Of a stretch of 64,000 nt of DNA, positions 53,372 through 62,119 are shown piece after piece. This stretch comes from Aureibacillus halotolerans (GTDB lineage Bacteria; Bacillota; Bacilli; Bacillales; DSM-28697), in contig NZ_SNYJ01000005.1 of NCBI RefSeq assembly GCF_004363045.1, positions 1-64,000 on the forward strand, given 5' to 3'. The first letter of the stretch is position 1. The number at the start of each line of letters is the position of its first letter. A program made the translations under genes and the position numbers. A model generated the notes under the pieces. The model searched no databases. It saw only the letters and a program-made list of their open reading frames with translations, and was not told the DNA's origin.

Positions 53372-53685
53372 CGGATAACACTCCTCTTTTCTTACTTATC
53401 CCCAAAAAACCCTTTTGTTTAGTTTAAACAAATCATAATACCTTTGCATTATAAATACGATAAGAAGGGGTATTTTGAGGGAAATCATTTACATACTGGC
53501 GGTCAAATGTATCATTTGGGCTTTGTTTACCTTATTTAAAAATGATTCACTTTTAAGAGTGGGCAAGTGGTTCCAATTTGAACATTGAAGAAGATGGACA
53601 CTAATTCCGCAATCAAAAAGAAATCTCCAACAACGACCGATGCTATACTAATTAGGATATGACACAGAGAAGGAGTGCATGGCGA
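53372..53685. other. Intergenic region
   Basis: Divergent promoter region between the hypothetical gene and the VOC gene. A possible -10 (TATACT, near 53644) belongs to the latter. No gene or clear repeat is seen. Confidence 0.35.
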
Positions 53686-54096
53686 ATGGCTACGGATGTA
53701 TGGATCAATCTTCCTGTAGAAAACACGCAACGGTCTAAATCATTCTTTGAACAGCTTGGGTTTGATGTGTCTGTGCGAGAAGAGACGGGGCATGTGATTT
53801 TGTCGTTTGGAGAGAATAACTCATCGGTGATGCTGTTTCCACGAGAGATGTTTGAACAATTCACTGGACAAGACGCTGCCGATCCCAGGGAGGCTTCTCA
53901 AGTCTTGATTTCCATAAGTGCAGCGAGCCGGGATGAGGTCAATGAACTGGCAAGAAACGCGGAAGCCGCTGGAGGCTCCGTCTACGCGGAGCCAGCGGAA
54001 AGCCAAGGTTTTATGTACGGGTGTGGCTTTGCCGATCCAGATGGGCACCGCTGGAATGCACTCTACATGGATCCGGAACAGATGCCAAAAGCGTAA
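53686..54096 (+). CDS. VOC (glyoxalase/bleomycin resistance) family protein
   Basis: A 136-residue protein with the two beta-alpha-beta-beta-beta halves of the vicinal oxygen chelate fold: DVWINLPVENTQRSKSFFEQLGFDVS at the start, and the end FMYGCGFADPDGHRWNALYMDPEQMP. Likely a lactoylglutathione-lyase-like or PhnB-type member of unknown substrate. The ATG at 53686 follows AGAAGGAG. Confidence 0.88.
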   Translation: MATDVWINLPVENTQRSKSFFEQLGFDVSVREETGHVILSFGENNSSVMLFPREMFEQFTGQDAADPREASQVLISISAASRDEVNELARNAEAAGGSVYAEPAESQGFMYGCGFADPDGHRWNALYMDPEQMPKA

Positions 54097-54143
54097 GGTT
54101 CACTCAGCCAAAATAAATACGTCGCAGATGGAGCACCGTTTCA

Positions 54144-54593
54144 TTATTTTTCTGCAATTCTTTTTAGTTCTTTTGCACGAGAACTTAGAAAGTTTGCCAT
54201 ATACTTCTCCAAAAATAGTTTGTCTGCAATGATACCAATAGGACCAAAAGGTGATTTGTACTCAAATGTATCAATCATTAGTGTCCCATCCATTTTTTCT
54301 ATAAATTGATGGGTGTGTGTAAATGATTTAAAAGCTCCTTTGACCATAACATCAACAAACAAAGTAGGTTTTTTCATATGTGTCACTTTTGCGGTTAGTT
54401 TTTGTTTAATACCGAAATGAGTAGCTTCCCAAGTCACCGTATCACCCTTTTCTAACAATCCTTTGAGCACCCCGCCTATCACTTTTTCTTTCGTTTTAGC
54501 CGTCGTTTTAGTATGTATATCCACATTTCTTGCTAGGTCAAAACATACATCAACAGGTGCCTTGATGATTTCCTTATGCTTGATAATTGGCAT
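54144..54593 (-). CDS. SRPBCC/START-like domain protein
   Basis: A 149-residue protein of the helix-grip fold. IIKAPVDVCFDLARNVDIHTKTT opens the domain, GDTVTWEATHFGIKQKLTAKVTHMKKP is the central sheet, and SPFGPIGIIADKLFLEKYMANFLSSRAKELKRIAE is the long C-terminal helix. Such proteins bind lipids or hydrophobic ligands; function unknown. GCTAAGGAGATAAC precedes the ATG. Confidence 0.85.
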   Translation of the reverse strand: MPIIKHKEIIKAPVDVCFDLARNVDIHTKTTAKTKEKVIGGVLKGLLEKGDTVTWEATHFGIKQKLTAKVTHMKKPTLFVDVMVKGAFKSFTHTHQFIEKMDGTLMIDTFEYKSPFGPIGIIADKLFLEKYMANFLSSRAKELKRIAEK

Positions 54594-54812
54594 TTGTTAT
54601 CTCCTTAGCAAGAAATTTTTAACTATTTCAGTATCTCGTGATCATTTCCTATAGTATAAATGAAACCTCTTGTAAATGTTTCTTCATCTAGGCTGTTCTA
54701 ATTTCATCCTTTCATATAATCAATAACGCAATTTTCACCGATTCGGGGTTGGAGAGCAGGTCATAATGAGTGATGACAAACCACTCCTATGAAAAATATA
54801 TCTCTCGATTTT

Positions 54813-54843
54813 AACCCTGACATACAGATGTCAGGGTTCTTCG
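54813..54843 (+). terminator. Hairpin/terminator upstream of WYL regulator gene
   Basis: AACCCTGACAT (54813-54823) pairs with ATGTCAGGGTT (54828-54838), followed by CTTCGTTT. Strong stem, weak T run. It faces no plus-strand gene within 700 bp, so it may be a leader attenuator. Confidence 0.55.
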
Positions 54844-54892
54844 TTTATGCTGTCTTTAGCGGCTAGAGGACTCTATCAAGTGGGGTGAGGAC

Positions 54893-55780
54893 ATGAAGCT
54901 GGACCGATTGCTGGGGATTACGATGGAATTGCTGACGAAGAAGCGAGTGACGGCGCCGGAGTTGGCTGCCAAGTTTGAGGTGACGGTGAGGACGATTTAT
55001 CGGGACATGGAGCTGATCAACCAGTCGGGCATTGCGGTAGCTTCGATTCCTGGCAGTCAGGGCGGCTATGAGTTAATGAGCGGTTTTTTCCTGACAAAGC
55101 AGCACTTTTCACTTGAGGATTTCTCCCTCATCTATGCCGTCTTTAAAGGGATGGAGGGGGCTGTGGGCTCGGCAAGCATCAGTCCGTTGCTTAGTAAGCT
55201 TGGTGCCCTGCAGCCTGCGCTATTAAACGAGGATCGGAAGGATCGCATCATCGTTGCCATGAGCGGCTCAGAGACTGAAAAAAGCACCATTCCCATTCTT
55301 CTGCAATCGATCGACCAATCGCGAAGGGTCCGCTGTTCGTACACGGATGCGAAAGGCAAGCAATCGGAACGAACGATCGAACCGTACAACCTTCTTTGGG
55401 AGGAGGGGAAATGGTACGTCGAAAGCTACTGTTTGTCGCGGAAGGACGATCGCTTCTTCCGTGTGTCCCGAATGAATGCTGTCGAGGTGCTGGAGGAAAC
55501 ATTTCTTCCACGGAAAAAAGCGTTGAAATCGCATGAAGGACAGGGGATGGACATTCATCTGCGTTTTCATCAAAACGTAAAGCAGCGTGTCATTGAGCAG
55601 TTTCCAGACGAATATGAGGAGCTTGGCGATGTGATTGACGTACACACGGTCTTCTATTCTAAGGAATACGCGCTTTCCGTCGCCCTTAGCTATGGGGACG
55701 ACGTCCGGATCATGGCCCCTACTGAGTTGAAAGACGAATTGCTTGAAACGATCAAACGAATGGCAAGCCTCTATTCATGA
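54893..55780 (+). CDS. YafY-type HTH/WYL domain regulator
   Basis: A 295-residue regulator. The N-terminal HTH_11 (LDRLLGITMELLTKKRVTAPELAAKFEVTVRTIYRDMELINQSGI) is followed by a WYL domain with RTIEPYNLLWEEGKWYVESYCLSRKDDRFFRVSRMNAVEVL (about 155-205) and a WCX-type C-terminal part. WYL proteins sense ligands such as nucleic acid fragments or small molecules. It precedes the NmrA-type gene by 19 bp and forms an operon with it. Confidence 0.9.
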   Translation: MKLDRLLGITMELLTKKRVTAPELAAKFEVTVRTIYRDMELINQSGIAVASIPGSQGGYELMSGFFLTKQHFSLEDFSLIYAVFKGMEGAVGSASISPLLSKLGALQPALLNEDRKDRIIVAMSGSETEKSTIPILLQSIDQSRRVRCSYTDAKGKQSERTIEPYNLLWEEGKWYVESYCLSRKDDRFFRVSRMNAVEVLEETFLPRKKALKSHEGQGMDIHLRFHQNVKQRVIEQFPDEYEELGDVIDVHTVFYSKEYALSVALSYGDDVRIMAPTELKDELLETIKRMASLYS

Positions 55781-55799
55781 GACATAAAAGGAGAGATGG

Positions 55800-56624
55800 A
55801 TGATGACAATCTTCGTTACAGGAGCGACAGGTACGGTTGGAAGGCATATTGTCGATCAGCTTATGGAAAAAGGGAAGGAAGTTCGGGCATTAACACGTAA
55901 TCCCGATAAGGCAGGTTTTCCTATCGGTGTTGAGGTTGTCAAAGGAGATCTAATGGCTCCTGAAACCTTCAAAGAAGCGTTGCACGGGGTTGCCGCGATG
56001 TACTTACTGACATCATCAGATCAGGTAGGGAACTACTTGGAAACGAATGCCGAGGTCGTGGCCTTGGCGGAAGAGGCGGGCGTGCAAAAGGTATGCTTGT
56101 TGACGGTGTATGGCGATGGGGAGGTCGAGCAAGCGATCAAAAACAGCACGATGAAATGGACGTTTGTTCAGCCTGTCGGATTTATGTGGAACGCCGTGGA
56201 TAACTGGCAGGAAGCCATTCGAAACGGCAAGCCGGTCCGTGAGCTTGATGGAGACGTTCGGGGAGCGATTATCCATGAAGCGGATATCGCTGCAGTGTTT
56301 GTGGCGACGCTTTTGGAAGAGGGCTATCATGGGCAGCTTTATACATTGACAGGACCAGAGGCGCTATCGGTCCATGACCAGTTAGACATACTCGGAAAAG
56401 CTCTCGAGACAAAGATTCCGTTTGAAACGATCAGCTTAGACGAAGCGAAAAAACGCTGGCAAGAAGAAGGCTATGATGACGAAAGCATCGAATTCTTTAT
56501 TCAGATGAGCACCAACCCACCAGAGATGGGCTACACCGTCCTGTCAACTGTGGAAAACATCACAGGTCGCCCGGCCAGGACATTTGCGGATTGGGCAAGC
56601 GAAAATCATCACCTTTTTAGGTAG
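55800..56624 (+). CDS. NmrA-type NAD(P)H-binding oxidoreductase
   Basis: A 274-residue atypical SDR. IFVTGATGTVGRHIVDQLMEKGKEVRALTRNPDKAGFP is the Rossmann GxxGxxG segment, and MKWTFVQPVGFMWN plus HEADIAAVFVATLLEEGYHGQLYTLTGPEALS mark the NmrA/QorB (YtfG) family, which includes quinone reductases. Two ATG codons (55800, 55803) fit the AAAGGAGAG site. Co-transcribed with the WYL regulator, which probably controls it. Confidence 0.88.
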   Translation: MMTIFVTGATGTVGRHIVDQLMEKGKEVRALTRNPDKAGFPIGVEVVKGDLMAPETFKEALHGVAAMYLLTSSDQVGNYLETNAEVVALAEEAGVQKVCLLTVYGDGEVEQAIKNSTMKWTFVQPVGFMWNAVDNWQEAIRNGKPVRELDGDVRGAIIHEADIAAVFVATLLEEGYHGQLYTLTGPEALSVHDQLDILGKALETKIPFETISLDEAKKRWQEEGYDDESIEFFIQMSTNPPEMGYTVLSTVENITGRPARTFADWASENHHLFR

Positions 56625-57119
56625 AAAGAGCTTGTCTGTGCTTTGTCGTGCCTGAAAAGAAACAACATTAAACGATGGAAAATTCTTTTGTATTCTTGTT
56701 CTCCCCCAAACCTTCTATTAAAAGATTAAAGCTCTGTGACGGGTTCTGTTAAGAAAATTCTTGATGCTTCACTAAATGATTTTCTGAAAAAGGGGCTTGC
56801 ATCAATGTTGTATGGTGAAAATGGTATGGAGAAATGAAGAGGAGGCAGTCTATAACTGACGTAAACTCGATTAAAGGGCACGAATGAAACTTGGATAGTC
56901 AGTAAACCCAAAGGTGAATAGGCGGTCCTCCATCTGTACGAACACAGTTCCCTCCGTTAGGCAACGCTTGCTGTGAAGCCCTATGTTTATACCCTTAGTA
57001 ACTTCAAGTGACGAGGATACAACCAAATGTATTCCTAGCGAGACCACTTTTAGATTAGATTGAAAAAGGCAAATAGTAATAGTAATAGGTCAGGCATAAG
57101 AAGAAAGGTGGTCGACACG
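56625..57119. other. Intergenic region
   Basis: About 500 bp without a coding frame having a ribosome site. No clear promoter or repeat could be identified. Confidence 0.35.
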
Positions 57120-58100
57120 ATGAATCACGAAAACAAAGAGCTTGCTATTGAAGTGAAGGGGCTTGTGAAGATATTTGGCGAGAAGCGTGCTGTTGATGGC
57201 GTTGATTTATCCATCAACAAAGGCATGGTCTATGGCTTTCTCGGGCCGAATGGTGCTGGGAAAACGACGACCATTCGTATGCTGGCGACATTGCTCCGAC
57301 CAGATGAAGGGGAGGTGCGCATTTTCGGGCATGATTTATTTACTGAAGCAGATGTCATCAAGCAACGCATCAGTTTGACCGGTCAGTATGCTTCGATTGA
57401 CGAAGATTTAACCGGTTTTGAAAACCTCGTGATGGTTTCACGGCTCGTCGGGTATACACGACAGGAAGCAAAAGTCCGTGCCCGTGATTTGCTGCACGCG
57501 TTTGACTTGGATGACGCCTCTGCGAAACAGGTCAAAAATTACTCTGGCGGGATGCGTCGACGAATTGATATTGCCGCCAGCATTGTTGGAACGCCGGATC
57601 TGCTTTTTCTAGATGAGCCAACGACGGGTCTCGATCCACGAAGCCGCAATCAGGTGTGGGATATCATCCGTGCACTCGCCAACGTGGGAACGACCGTATT
57701 GTTAACAACGCAATACTTAGAAGAAGCTGATCGCCTCGCGGATCGGATCGCGGTCATCAATCACGGCAAAGTAATCGCTGAAGGCACGAGCAATGACTTG
57801 AAAGCTTCTATCGGAAACAATACGTTAAGTGTTCAACTAGAGAAGGAAGACAACCTAGCGCAGGCAGTTGCTATTTTGGAGCAGACGCTTCAGGTATCTG
57901 TTCATAAGCAGGACGAGACGACAGTAACAGCTCAGGTCAACGATACGTCAAGAGTCGTAGGAGCCTTGGGCGAGATCTACTCACAAAACATCGAAATTAG
58001 TGATTTCTCATTAAGCAAGCCGAGCTTGGATGAAGTGTTCCTGACCTTAACTGGAGAAACAGCAGAGCAGGAATCGGGCGTAAAGGAGGGGCAAGCATGA
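57120..58100 (+). CDS. DrrA-like ABC transporter ATP-binding protein
   Basis: A 326-residue ATPase of the daunorubicin-resistance (DrrA) type. Walker [11 protein letters not shown], signature [12 protein letters not shown], Walker [13 protein letters not shown]; the C-terminal DUF4162-type domain ends [26 protein letters not shown] precedes ATG 57120. It overlaps the permease gene by 4 bp. Such pairs export drugs or antibiotics; the substrate is unknown. Confidence 0.93.
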   Translation: MNHENKELAIEVKGLVKIFGEKRAVDGVDLSINKGMVYGFLGPNGAGKTTTIRMLATLLRPDEGEVRIFGHDLFTEADVIKQRISLTGQYASIDEDLTGFENLVMVSRLVGYTRQEAKVRARDLLHAFDLDDASAKQVKNYSGGMRRRIDIAASIVGTPDLLFLDEPTTGLDPRSRNQVWDIIRALANVGTTVLLTTQYLEEADRLADRIAVINHGKVIAEGTSNDLKASIGNNTLSVQLEKEDNLAQAVAILEQTLQVSVHKQDETTVTAQVNDTSRVVGALGEIYSQNIEISDFSLSKPSLDEVFLTLTGETAEQESGVKEGQA

Positions 58101-58927
58101 GTAGCAGTCAAGAGCGGTCAAAAGAGGAGCATCTGATTCACGTCATTACATCTGGGAAACGACCTGATCGGCCAAGTGCTGTGGCTTCAACGTCAACGTT
58201 TGTGACGCGCGCCTTGCTTCGAATCAAGCGGTTGCCGGAGCAGATGTTTGATGTGACGGTATTTCCGATCATTTTTCTATTAATGTTCACGTTCCTTTTT
58301 GGCGGGGCGATAGCTGGTTCAACGAGTGAATACTTGCAGTTTCTCCTCCCTGGAATACTTGTGATGACAGTGACACAGATTTCCATTTACACGGGTTTGG
58401 ATTTGAACAATGACATTCGCAAGGGGATTTTCGATCGCTTTCGGACCTTGCCGATTTGGCTGCCGTCCGCACTTATCGGCGGTCTGCTCGTTGACGTGAT
58501 CCGTTATTCCATCGCCTCAGCCGTCATGATTTTACTCGGTCTCTTGCTTGGATTTCGACCAGAAGGTGGTGTGATTGGCGTCCTCGCCGCTGTTGCACTG
58601 ACGTTAATCTTTTCCTTTAGCCTGTCATGGATTTGGACGATGCTAGGCATCATCATGCGCTCCGACAAATCGCTTATGATGGTCAGCATGATGGTGCTGT
58701 TCCCGCTGACCTTTGTGAGTAACGTGTTCGTCGATCCGTCAACGTTGCCATCATGGCTGCAAGGCTTCGTTTCCATCAACCCGATCTCAGTTCTGGCAAA
58801 TGCTGTGCGTGGCTGCATGCATGGAACGGTCACCGTGGAGCAAGTCGTTTGGGTCTTCGTCATTTCCGGGCTGTTTGTAGTGATTTTCGCCCCGCTGACG
58901 ATGTTTTTGTACCGTCGGAAGCATTAG
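58097..58927 (+). CDS. DrrB-like ABC transporter permease
   Basis: A 276-residue ABC-2 type permease with six membrane helices. [39 protein letters not shown] (about 75-115) and [38 protein letters not shown] (about 195-235) are hallmark DrrB blocks. GGAGGGGCAAGC precedes ATG 58097. Forms the exporter with the preceding ATPase. Confidence 0.93.
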   Translation: MSSSQERSKEEHLIHVITSGKRPDRPSAVASTSTFVTRALLRIKRLPEQMFDVTVFPIIFLLMFTFLFGGAIAGSTSEYLQFLLPGILVMTVTQISIYTGLDLNNDIRKGIFDRFRTLPIWLPSALIGGLLVDVIRYSIASAVMILLGLLLGFRPEGGVIGVLAAVALTLIFSFSLSWIWTMLGIIMRSDKSLMMVSMMVLFPLTFVSNVFVDPSTLPSWLQGFVSINPISVLANAVRGCMHGTVTVEQVVWVFVISGLFVVIFAPLTMFLYRRKH

Positions 58928-58955
58928 TGGAACAGGCTGAGATAGGTTTCAAACA

Positions 58956-59000
58956 AAAAAGGACTTCACGCCTGGTTTAGAGGGATGAAGTCCTTTTTAT
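58956..59000. terminator. Bidirectional terminator
   Basis: AAAAAGGACTTCA (58956-58968) pairs perfectly with TGAAGTCCTTTTT (58986-58998). Serves the exporter operon and the convergent small genes. Confidence 0.9.
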
Positions 59001-59005
59001 ATGGC

Positions 59006-59233
59006 TTACTTACGCAACAGTTTGTCAACAAGTAGACTTGAAAACACGAAAGACAAGTAGACAGACAAAAGGAAAAAAATCATGAAAAAGAGATCGGTGA
59101 ACCGATTCCAAGGGACTAGGATGGAAAGCTTACTTACTGTTTGGGTTGTAAGGTAAAAAATCACGAAGGCTGCAACAAGCTTTAATAACAATCTCAACAA
59201 TAATGTAGAAAATGATTTAACCATAGAGATCAC
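59006..59233 (-). CDS. Small two-helix membrane protein, unknown
   Basis: About 72-75 residues with two hydrophobic segments (LLLRLLLKLVAAFVIFYLTT and FFMIFFLLSVYLSFVFSSLL). GTG 59233 and ATG 59224 are both possible; neither has a strong ribosome site. No family recognised. It lies at the end of a run of small minus-strand genes. Confidence 0.5.
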   Translation of the reverse strand: MISMVKSFSTLLLRLLLKLVAAFVIFYLTTQTVSKLSILVPWNRFTDLFFMIFFLLSVYLSFVFSSLLVDKLLRK

Positions 59234-59266
59234 TGCTGCATCTTGAACCTTAGAAGGGCGTCTAAA

Positions 59267-59461
59267 TTATTCTTCCTCAAACCTAACCACTCGCGAAAAT
59301 GCAATGTTCCCCCAAACCCAAGACTCGAAGATCTTCTCAATATGTTTCTCTATGGCGTCCTGATCCATATCATCTGTAATCCCTAATTCTTCAAAAGTGA
59401 ACATTCCTGATTTTTCTGCAGGCCCCTCTATTCGAAAAGATAAAGTCACTGTGTTTGCCAT
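59267..59461 (-). CDS. Small acidic protein, possibly DUF7167-like
   Basis: A 64-residue acidic protein. TFEELGITDDMDQDAIEKHIEKIFESWVWGNI resembles a small uncharacterised family (DUF7167) found in phages and Firmicutes; that match is from memory and tentative. GCAAAGGAGCGAACC before the ATG is a strong ribosome site, so translation is likely. No linked enzyme. Confidence 0.65.
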   Translation of the reverse strand: MANTVTLSFRIEGPAEKSGMFTFEELGITDDMDQDAIEKHIEKIFESWVWGNIAFSRVVRFEEE

Positions 59462-59479
59462 TGGTTCGCTCCTTTGCTT

Positions 59480-59923
59480 TTATTCTGTAACCTCAATTGT
59501 TCTTTTAGGCGTCTCCAGCTTATATTCTGAACCATCATTTACACCAACATGAGTGAATGTGACTACCGCAGATATTTCATACGTTCCCGGCTCTTTCAAT
59601 GTGTAGCTCTTTTCTTCTGAAAGGGTTTCTTGCGCCTTAAGAGTTCGGTGAATCCCAATAGACGTGCTAACAATATAATTCATCGCTTTCCCGTTACTGT
59701 CCCAAATCATGTGATGGAAGATGGGCTCCCCTGTGATGATTTCAATCTCCTGATCATGATGGCTTGATAATTCAGTCACTATGGTAAACGGTTGGTTCGC
59801 TTGAACATGTTCTGGCACGGAAACCTGAATGGTGAAATCATCATGTTCATGGCTTGCCGTAACGGTTTCACCAGTTTGACACCCCGCAAGGATCAACAGC
59901 ACTATGAAAAAGATCCATCTCAA
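59480..59923 (-). CDS. Lipoprotein with beta-sandwich-like domain
   Basis: A 147-residue lipoprotein. The signal peptide ends in the lipobox LILAGC (Cys15). The mature part (FTIQVSVPEHVQANQPFTIVTELSSHHDQEIEIITGEPIFHHMIWDSNG...TYEISAVVTFTHVG) reads as an Ig-like/BsuPI-like beta sandwich. TTG start with GGGGGG spaced six bases. Function unknown. Confidence 0.7.
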   Translation of the reverse strand: MRWIFFIVLLILAGCQTGETVTASHEHDDFTIQVSVPEHVQANQPFTIVTELSSHHDQEIEIITGEPIFHHMIWDSNGKAMNYIVSTSIGIHRTLKAQETLSEEKSYTLKEPGTYEISAVVTFTHVGVNDGSEYKLETPKRTIEVTE

Positions 59924-59990
59924 ACCAATCCCCCCATGATCTGAAAAAATGTACTATTATGAGAATACATGTTGTACCAATGCAATCACT

Positions 59991-60437
59991 CTAGAAAAGC
60001 GCGTTCACTTGTACATTCGTTTTTATATAAAATCCATCATAAAGAAAATGCGCTGACTCGTTCCCGTAAAAAAATAGAGATTCATTATCACTGCCGGAGT
60101 AGAGCGTAAACGAATTCGTTGGCTCGCTTGCAAAAGACATCTCTTTTGCGTTCAGTCGTTGGCATTGGTTGATTTGCGTGACAAGGTGATCGATCTTCTC
60201 TGGATCTTGCGTGGAATGAGTTGCTCCATTCATTGTCATCTCAACCACATTAACGTTTGTTTGGATCAGTGGCTCTCTCAGAAAGTTATTACAGGAATTC
60301 CAAAAGGTAAGGCCTCCATAAGTCAACGCGACGCCAGATACGAGCACCGTGATACAAAGGATCGGGATGATATGCTTCTTCAAGGAGGAAACCACTCCAA
60401 TCAATGTCGTACGCTTGATGATTGTATTACTTTCCAA
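59991..60437 (-). CDS. Membrane-anchored hypothetical protein
   Basis: A 148-residue protein with one N-terminal membrane helix (IIPILCITVLVSGVALTYGGL, about 23-43) and an extracellular polar domain containing two Cys residues (FWNSCNNF, INQCQRL). No domain recognised. The ribosome site before 60437 is weak, so a later Met may be the true start. Confidence 0.5.
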   Translation of the reverse strand: MESNTIIKRTTLIGVVSSLKKHIIPILCITVLVSGVALTYGGLTFWNSCNNFLREPLIQTNVNVVEMTMNGATHSTQDPEKIDHLVTQINQCQRLNAKEMSFASEPTNSFTLYSGSDNESLFFYGNESAHFLYDGFYIKTNVQVNALF

Positions 60438-60446
60438 TTCATTGTA

Positions 60447-60704
60447 TCAGAAAATAATAGTAAATTTTTGTGTGTTTTCGCATATTTCCGCAAATAAATG
60501 CGTTTCTAGCACGATTTCATGCAATGCTGAACTACCGTCTGAAAAATGCTCAACAACGATAGATGATTCAGGATTAGGTCGTATGTAGGGAATGTCTTGG
60601 GGTTGTATAAGATTTTTTAAAAAGGCGTTGAAGATACATACATCAGTACTCATATACGATATTGGAGGGGTTTTAGTTACGTAGCTTATTATTAATTTGT
60701 TCAA
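60447..60704 (-). CDS. Hypothetical ORF overlapping the XRE regulator gene
   Basis: An 85-residue frame starting with TTG inside the last 32 bp of the XRE gene. ATG codons further in (for example near 60653) are alternatives; none has a clear ribosome site, so translation would rely on coupling. The product is mixed alpha/beta in appearance (IVLETHLFAEICENTQKFTIIF) and unrecognised. Confidence 0.35.
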   Translation of the reverse strand: MNKLIISYVTKTPPISYMSTDVCIFNAFLKNLIQPQDIPYIRPNPESSIVVEHFSDGSSALHEIVLETHLFAEICENTQKFTIIF

Positions 60705-61095
60705 TGCTTTTTAAATTTCCACCTTCCTTATATACGTACATTGAATAAATGTCCAATATGATATCTAGTCCCTCTAAAAGTTCTTTTGTGCGTTCACTTT
60801 TTTCTTTAGAAATCCCACGATCCAAAGCAGAACTAATTGATCTATCAGACGATGATGTGATACCTTGTGTCGTAAGAAAATAGTCTTCTGGTAAGTCGAA
60901 TGCTTCATTAATTTTAGTGATTTGCCCATTATACGTAGTTGGGCTTGGACTCTCAGCTTTCAAAATTAGATCTATCATTGGTCGTGAGATGCCGGTTAAC
61001 TTCGACAAGGATAATTTAGAATACCCTCTTTTGCGAATAAAGGTAAGCAAATTAATAGCAATTGTTTTTTTGTGTTCAAAAAAGTTTATGCTCAT
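60673..61095 (-). CDS. XRE-type HTH regulator
   Basis: A 140-residue protein. INLLTFIRKRGYSKLSLSKLTGISRPMIDLILKAES (about 12-48) is a Cro/CI-type helix-turn-helix. The C-terminal half is helical and polar (SDRSISSALDRGISKEKSERTKELLEGLDIILDIYSMYV). GGGTGGTGA before ATG 61095 sets the start. Divergent from the methyltransferase gene. Could be a phage-like or toxin-antitoxin-type regulator; unproved. Confidence 0.75.
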   Translation of the reverse strand: MSINFFEHKKTIAINLLTFIRKRGYSKLSLSKLTGISRPMIDLILKAESPSPTTYNGQITKINEAFDLPEDYFLTTQGITSSSDRSISSALDRGISKEKSERTKELLEGLDIILDIYSMYVYKEGGNLKSIEQINNKLRN

Positions 61096-61270
61096 AGATT
61101 TCACCACCCTTTTCTTTATAATCTAATTATATAGAATTGGTCACATAGTGTAAAAGATATTTTGCGCTAATTAAGAACTGTACTAGCATATTGGATACAA
61201 ACTAAAACTCAATAGGGGGATTTGTGTTCATAGTTTTTTGATGCATAAACACTAATGGAGGTGGAGTCAG

Positions 61271-62077
61271 ATGAAAAATGTGATTGATTATTATTCCCTT
61301 TATGACGAATGGGGCCGTTTGGATCGCGAGCCGCTAGAGTTTCTCATTAACTGGCATTACATGAAAACGAATTTGCCTTCTCATGGGCATGTGTTGGACA
61401 ACGGGGCAGGGCCTGGGAAGTATTCTATGGAGTTAGCCAAGCTAGGGTATCAGGTCACGCTTTCTGATGTCACCCCGAAATTAGTTGAAACGGCGAAGGG
61501 TAAGGCAGACGATTTAGGCTTGTCGGATCATTTCAGTGGCTTTCATGTGTTGAATGCGACGAAGTTGGAAGGCTTTCCAGACGAGGAGTTTAATGCGTCT
61601 TTAATGCTCGGTCCTCTTTATCATTTGCAGACGGAAGGCGAACGAAAAAGTGCAGTAAAAGAGTTATTCCGAGTTACGAAAAAGGAAGGCATCGTGTTTG
61701 TTGCTTTTCAAAGTAGGGTGAGAATGACATTGAATTCGCTTCAGCACCCGGACCACTGGAAGCCAAATGACACAATTGATGAGATTAATGAGTTCCGCAA
61801 CACGGGGACGTTTACCCATGCGGATAAGGGGCGGTTTACAGGAGCCTACTATTTCGACCTGAATGATATCGAGCCTTTTATGGAAGACCACGGCTTTGAA
61901 ACTATTGACCTGATCGGTTCCTCAAGTATCGGTGGGTTGATGAGTCATGAGCAATGGCAGGTTTGGGAGGAAAAAGGGGAGACGGAGAAGTTAATGAACG
62001 TCCTGATTGACCTCGCGAACGACCGCTCTATCCTTGGGGTTTCCTCTCATTTGTTGTACATCGGCAGAAGACCGTAA
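61271..62077 (+). CDS. Class I SAM-dependent methyltransferase
   Basis: A 268-residue methyltransferase. Motif I is VLDNGAGPGKYSMELAKLGYQVTLSDVTPKLVE (VLDxGxGxG with Asn change), and MLGPLYHLQTEGER is the motif II region typical of UbiE/Coq5-like enzymes. Substrate unknown. GGAGGTGGAGTC precedes ATG 61271. Confidence 0.9.
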   Translation: MKNVIDYYSLYDEWGRLDREPLEFLINWHYMKTNLPSHGHVLDNGAGPGKYSMELAKLGYQVTLSDVTPKLVETAKGKADDLGLSDHFSGFHVLNATKLEGFPDEEFNASLMLGPLYHLQTEGERKSAVKELFRVTKKEGIVFVAFQSRVRMTLNSLQHPDHWKPNDTIDEINEFRNTGTFTHADKGRFTGAYYFDLNDIEPFMEDHGFETIDLIGSSSIGGLMSHEQWQVWEEKGETEKLMNVLIDLANDRSILGVSSHLLYIGRRP

Positions 62078-62081
62078 AAAA

Positions 62082-62113
62082 CCCCTCCAGACGCAATGTC
62101 TGGAGGGGCTTTA
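62082..62113. terminator. Bidirectional terminator
   Basis: CCCCTCCAGAC (62082-62092) pairs perfectly with GTCTGGAGGGG (62098-62108), flanked by an A run and CTTT. Shared by the methyltransferase and GH127 genes. Confidence 0.85.
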
Positions 62114-62119
62114 CACTCA

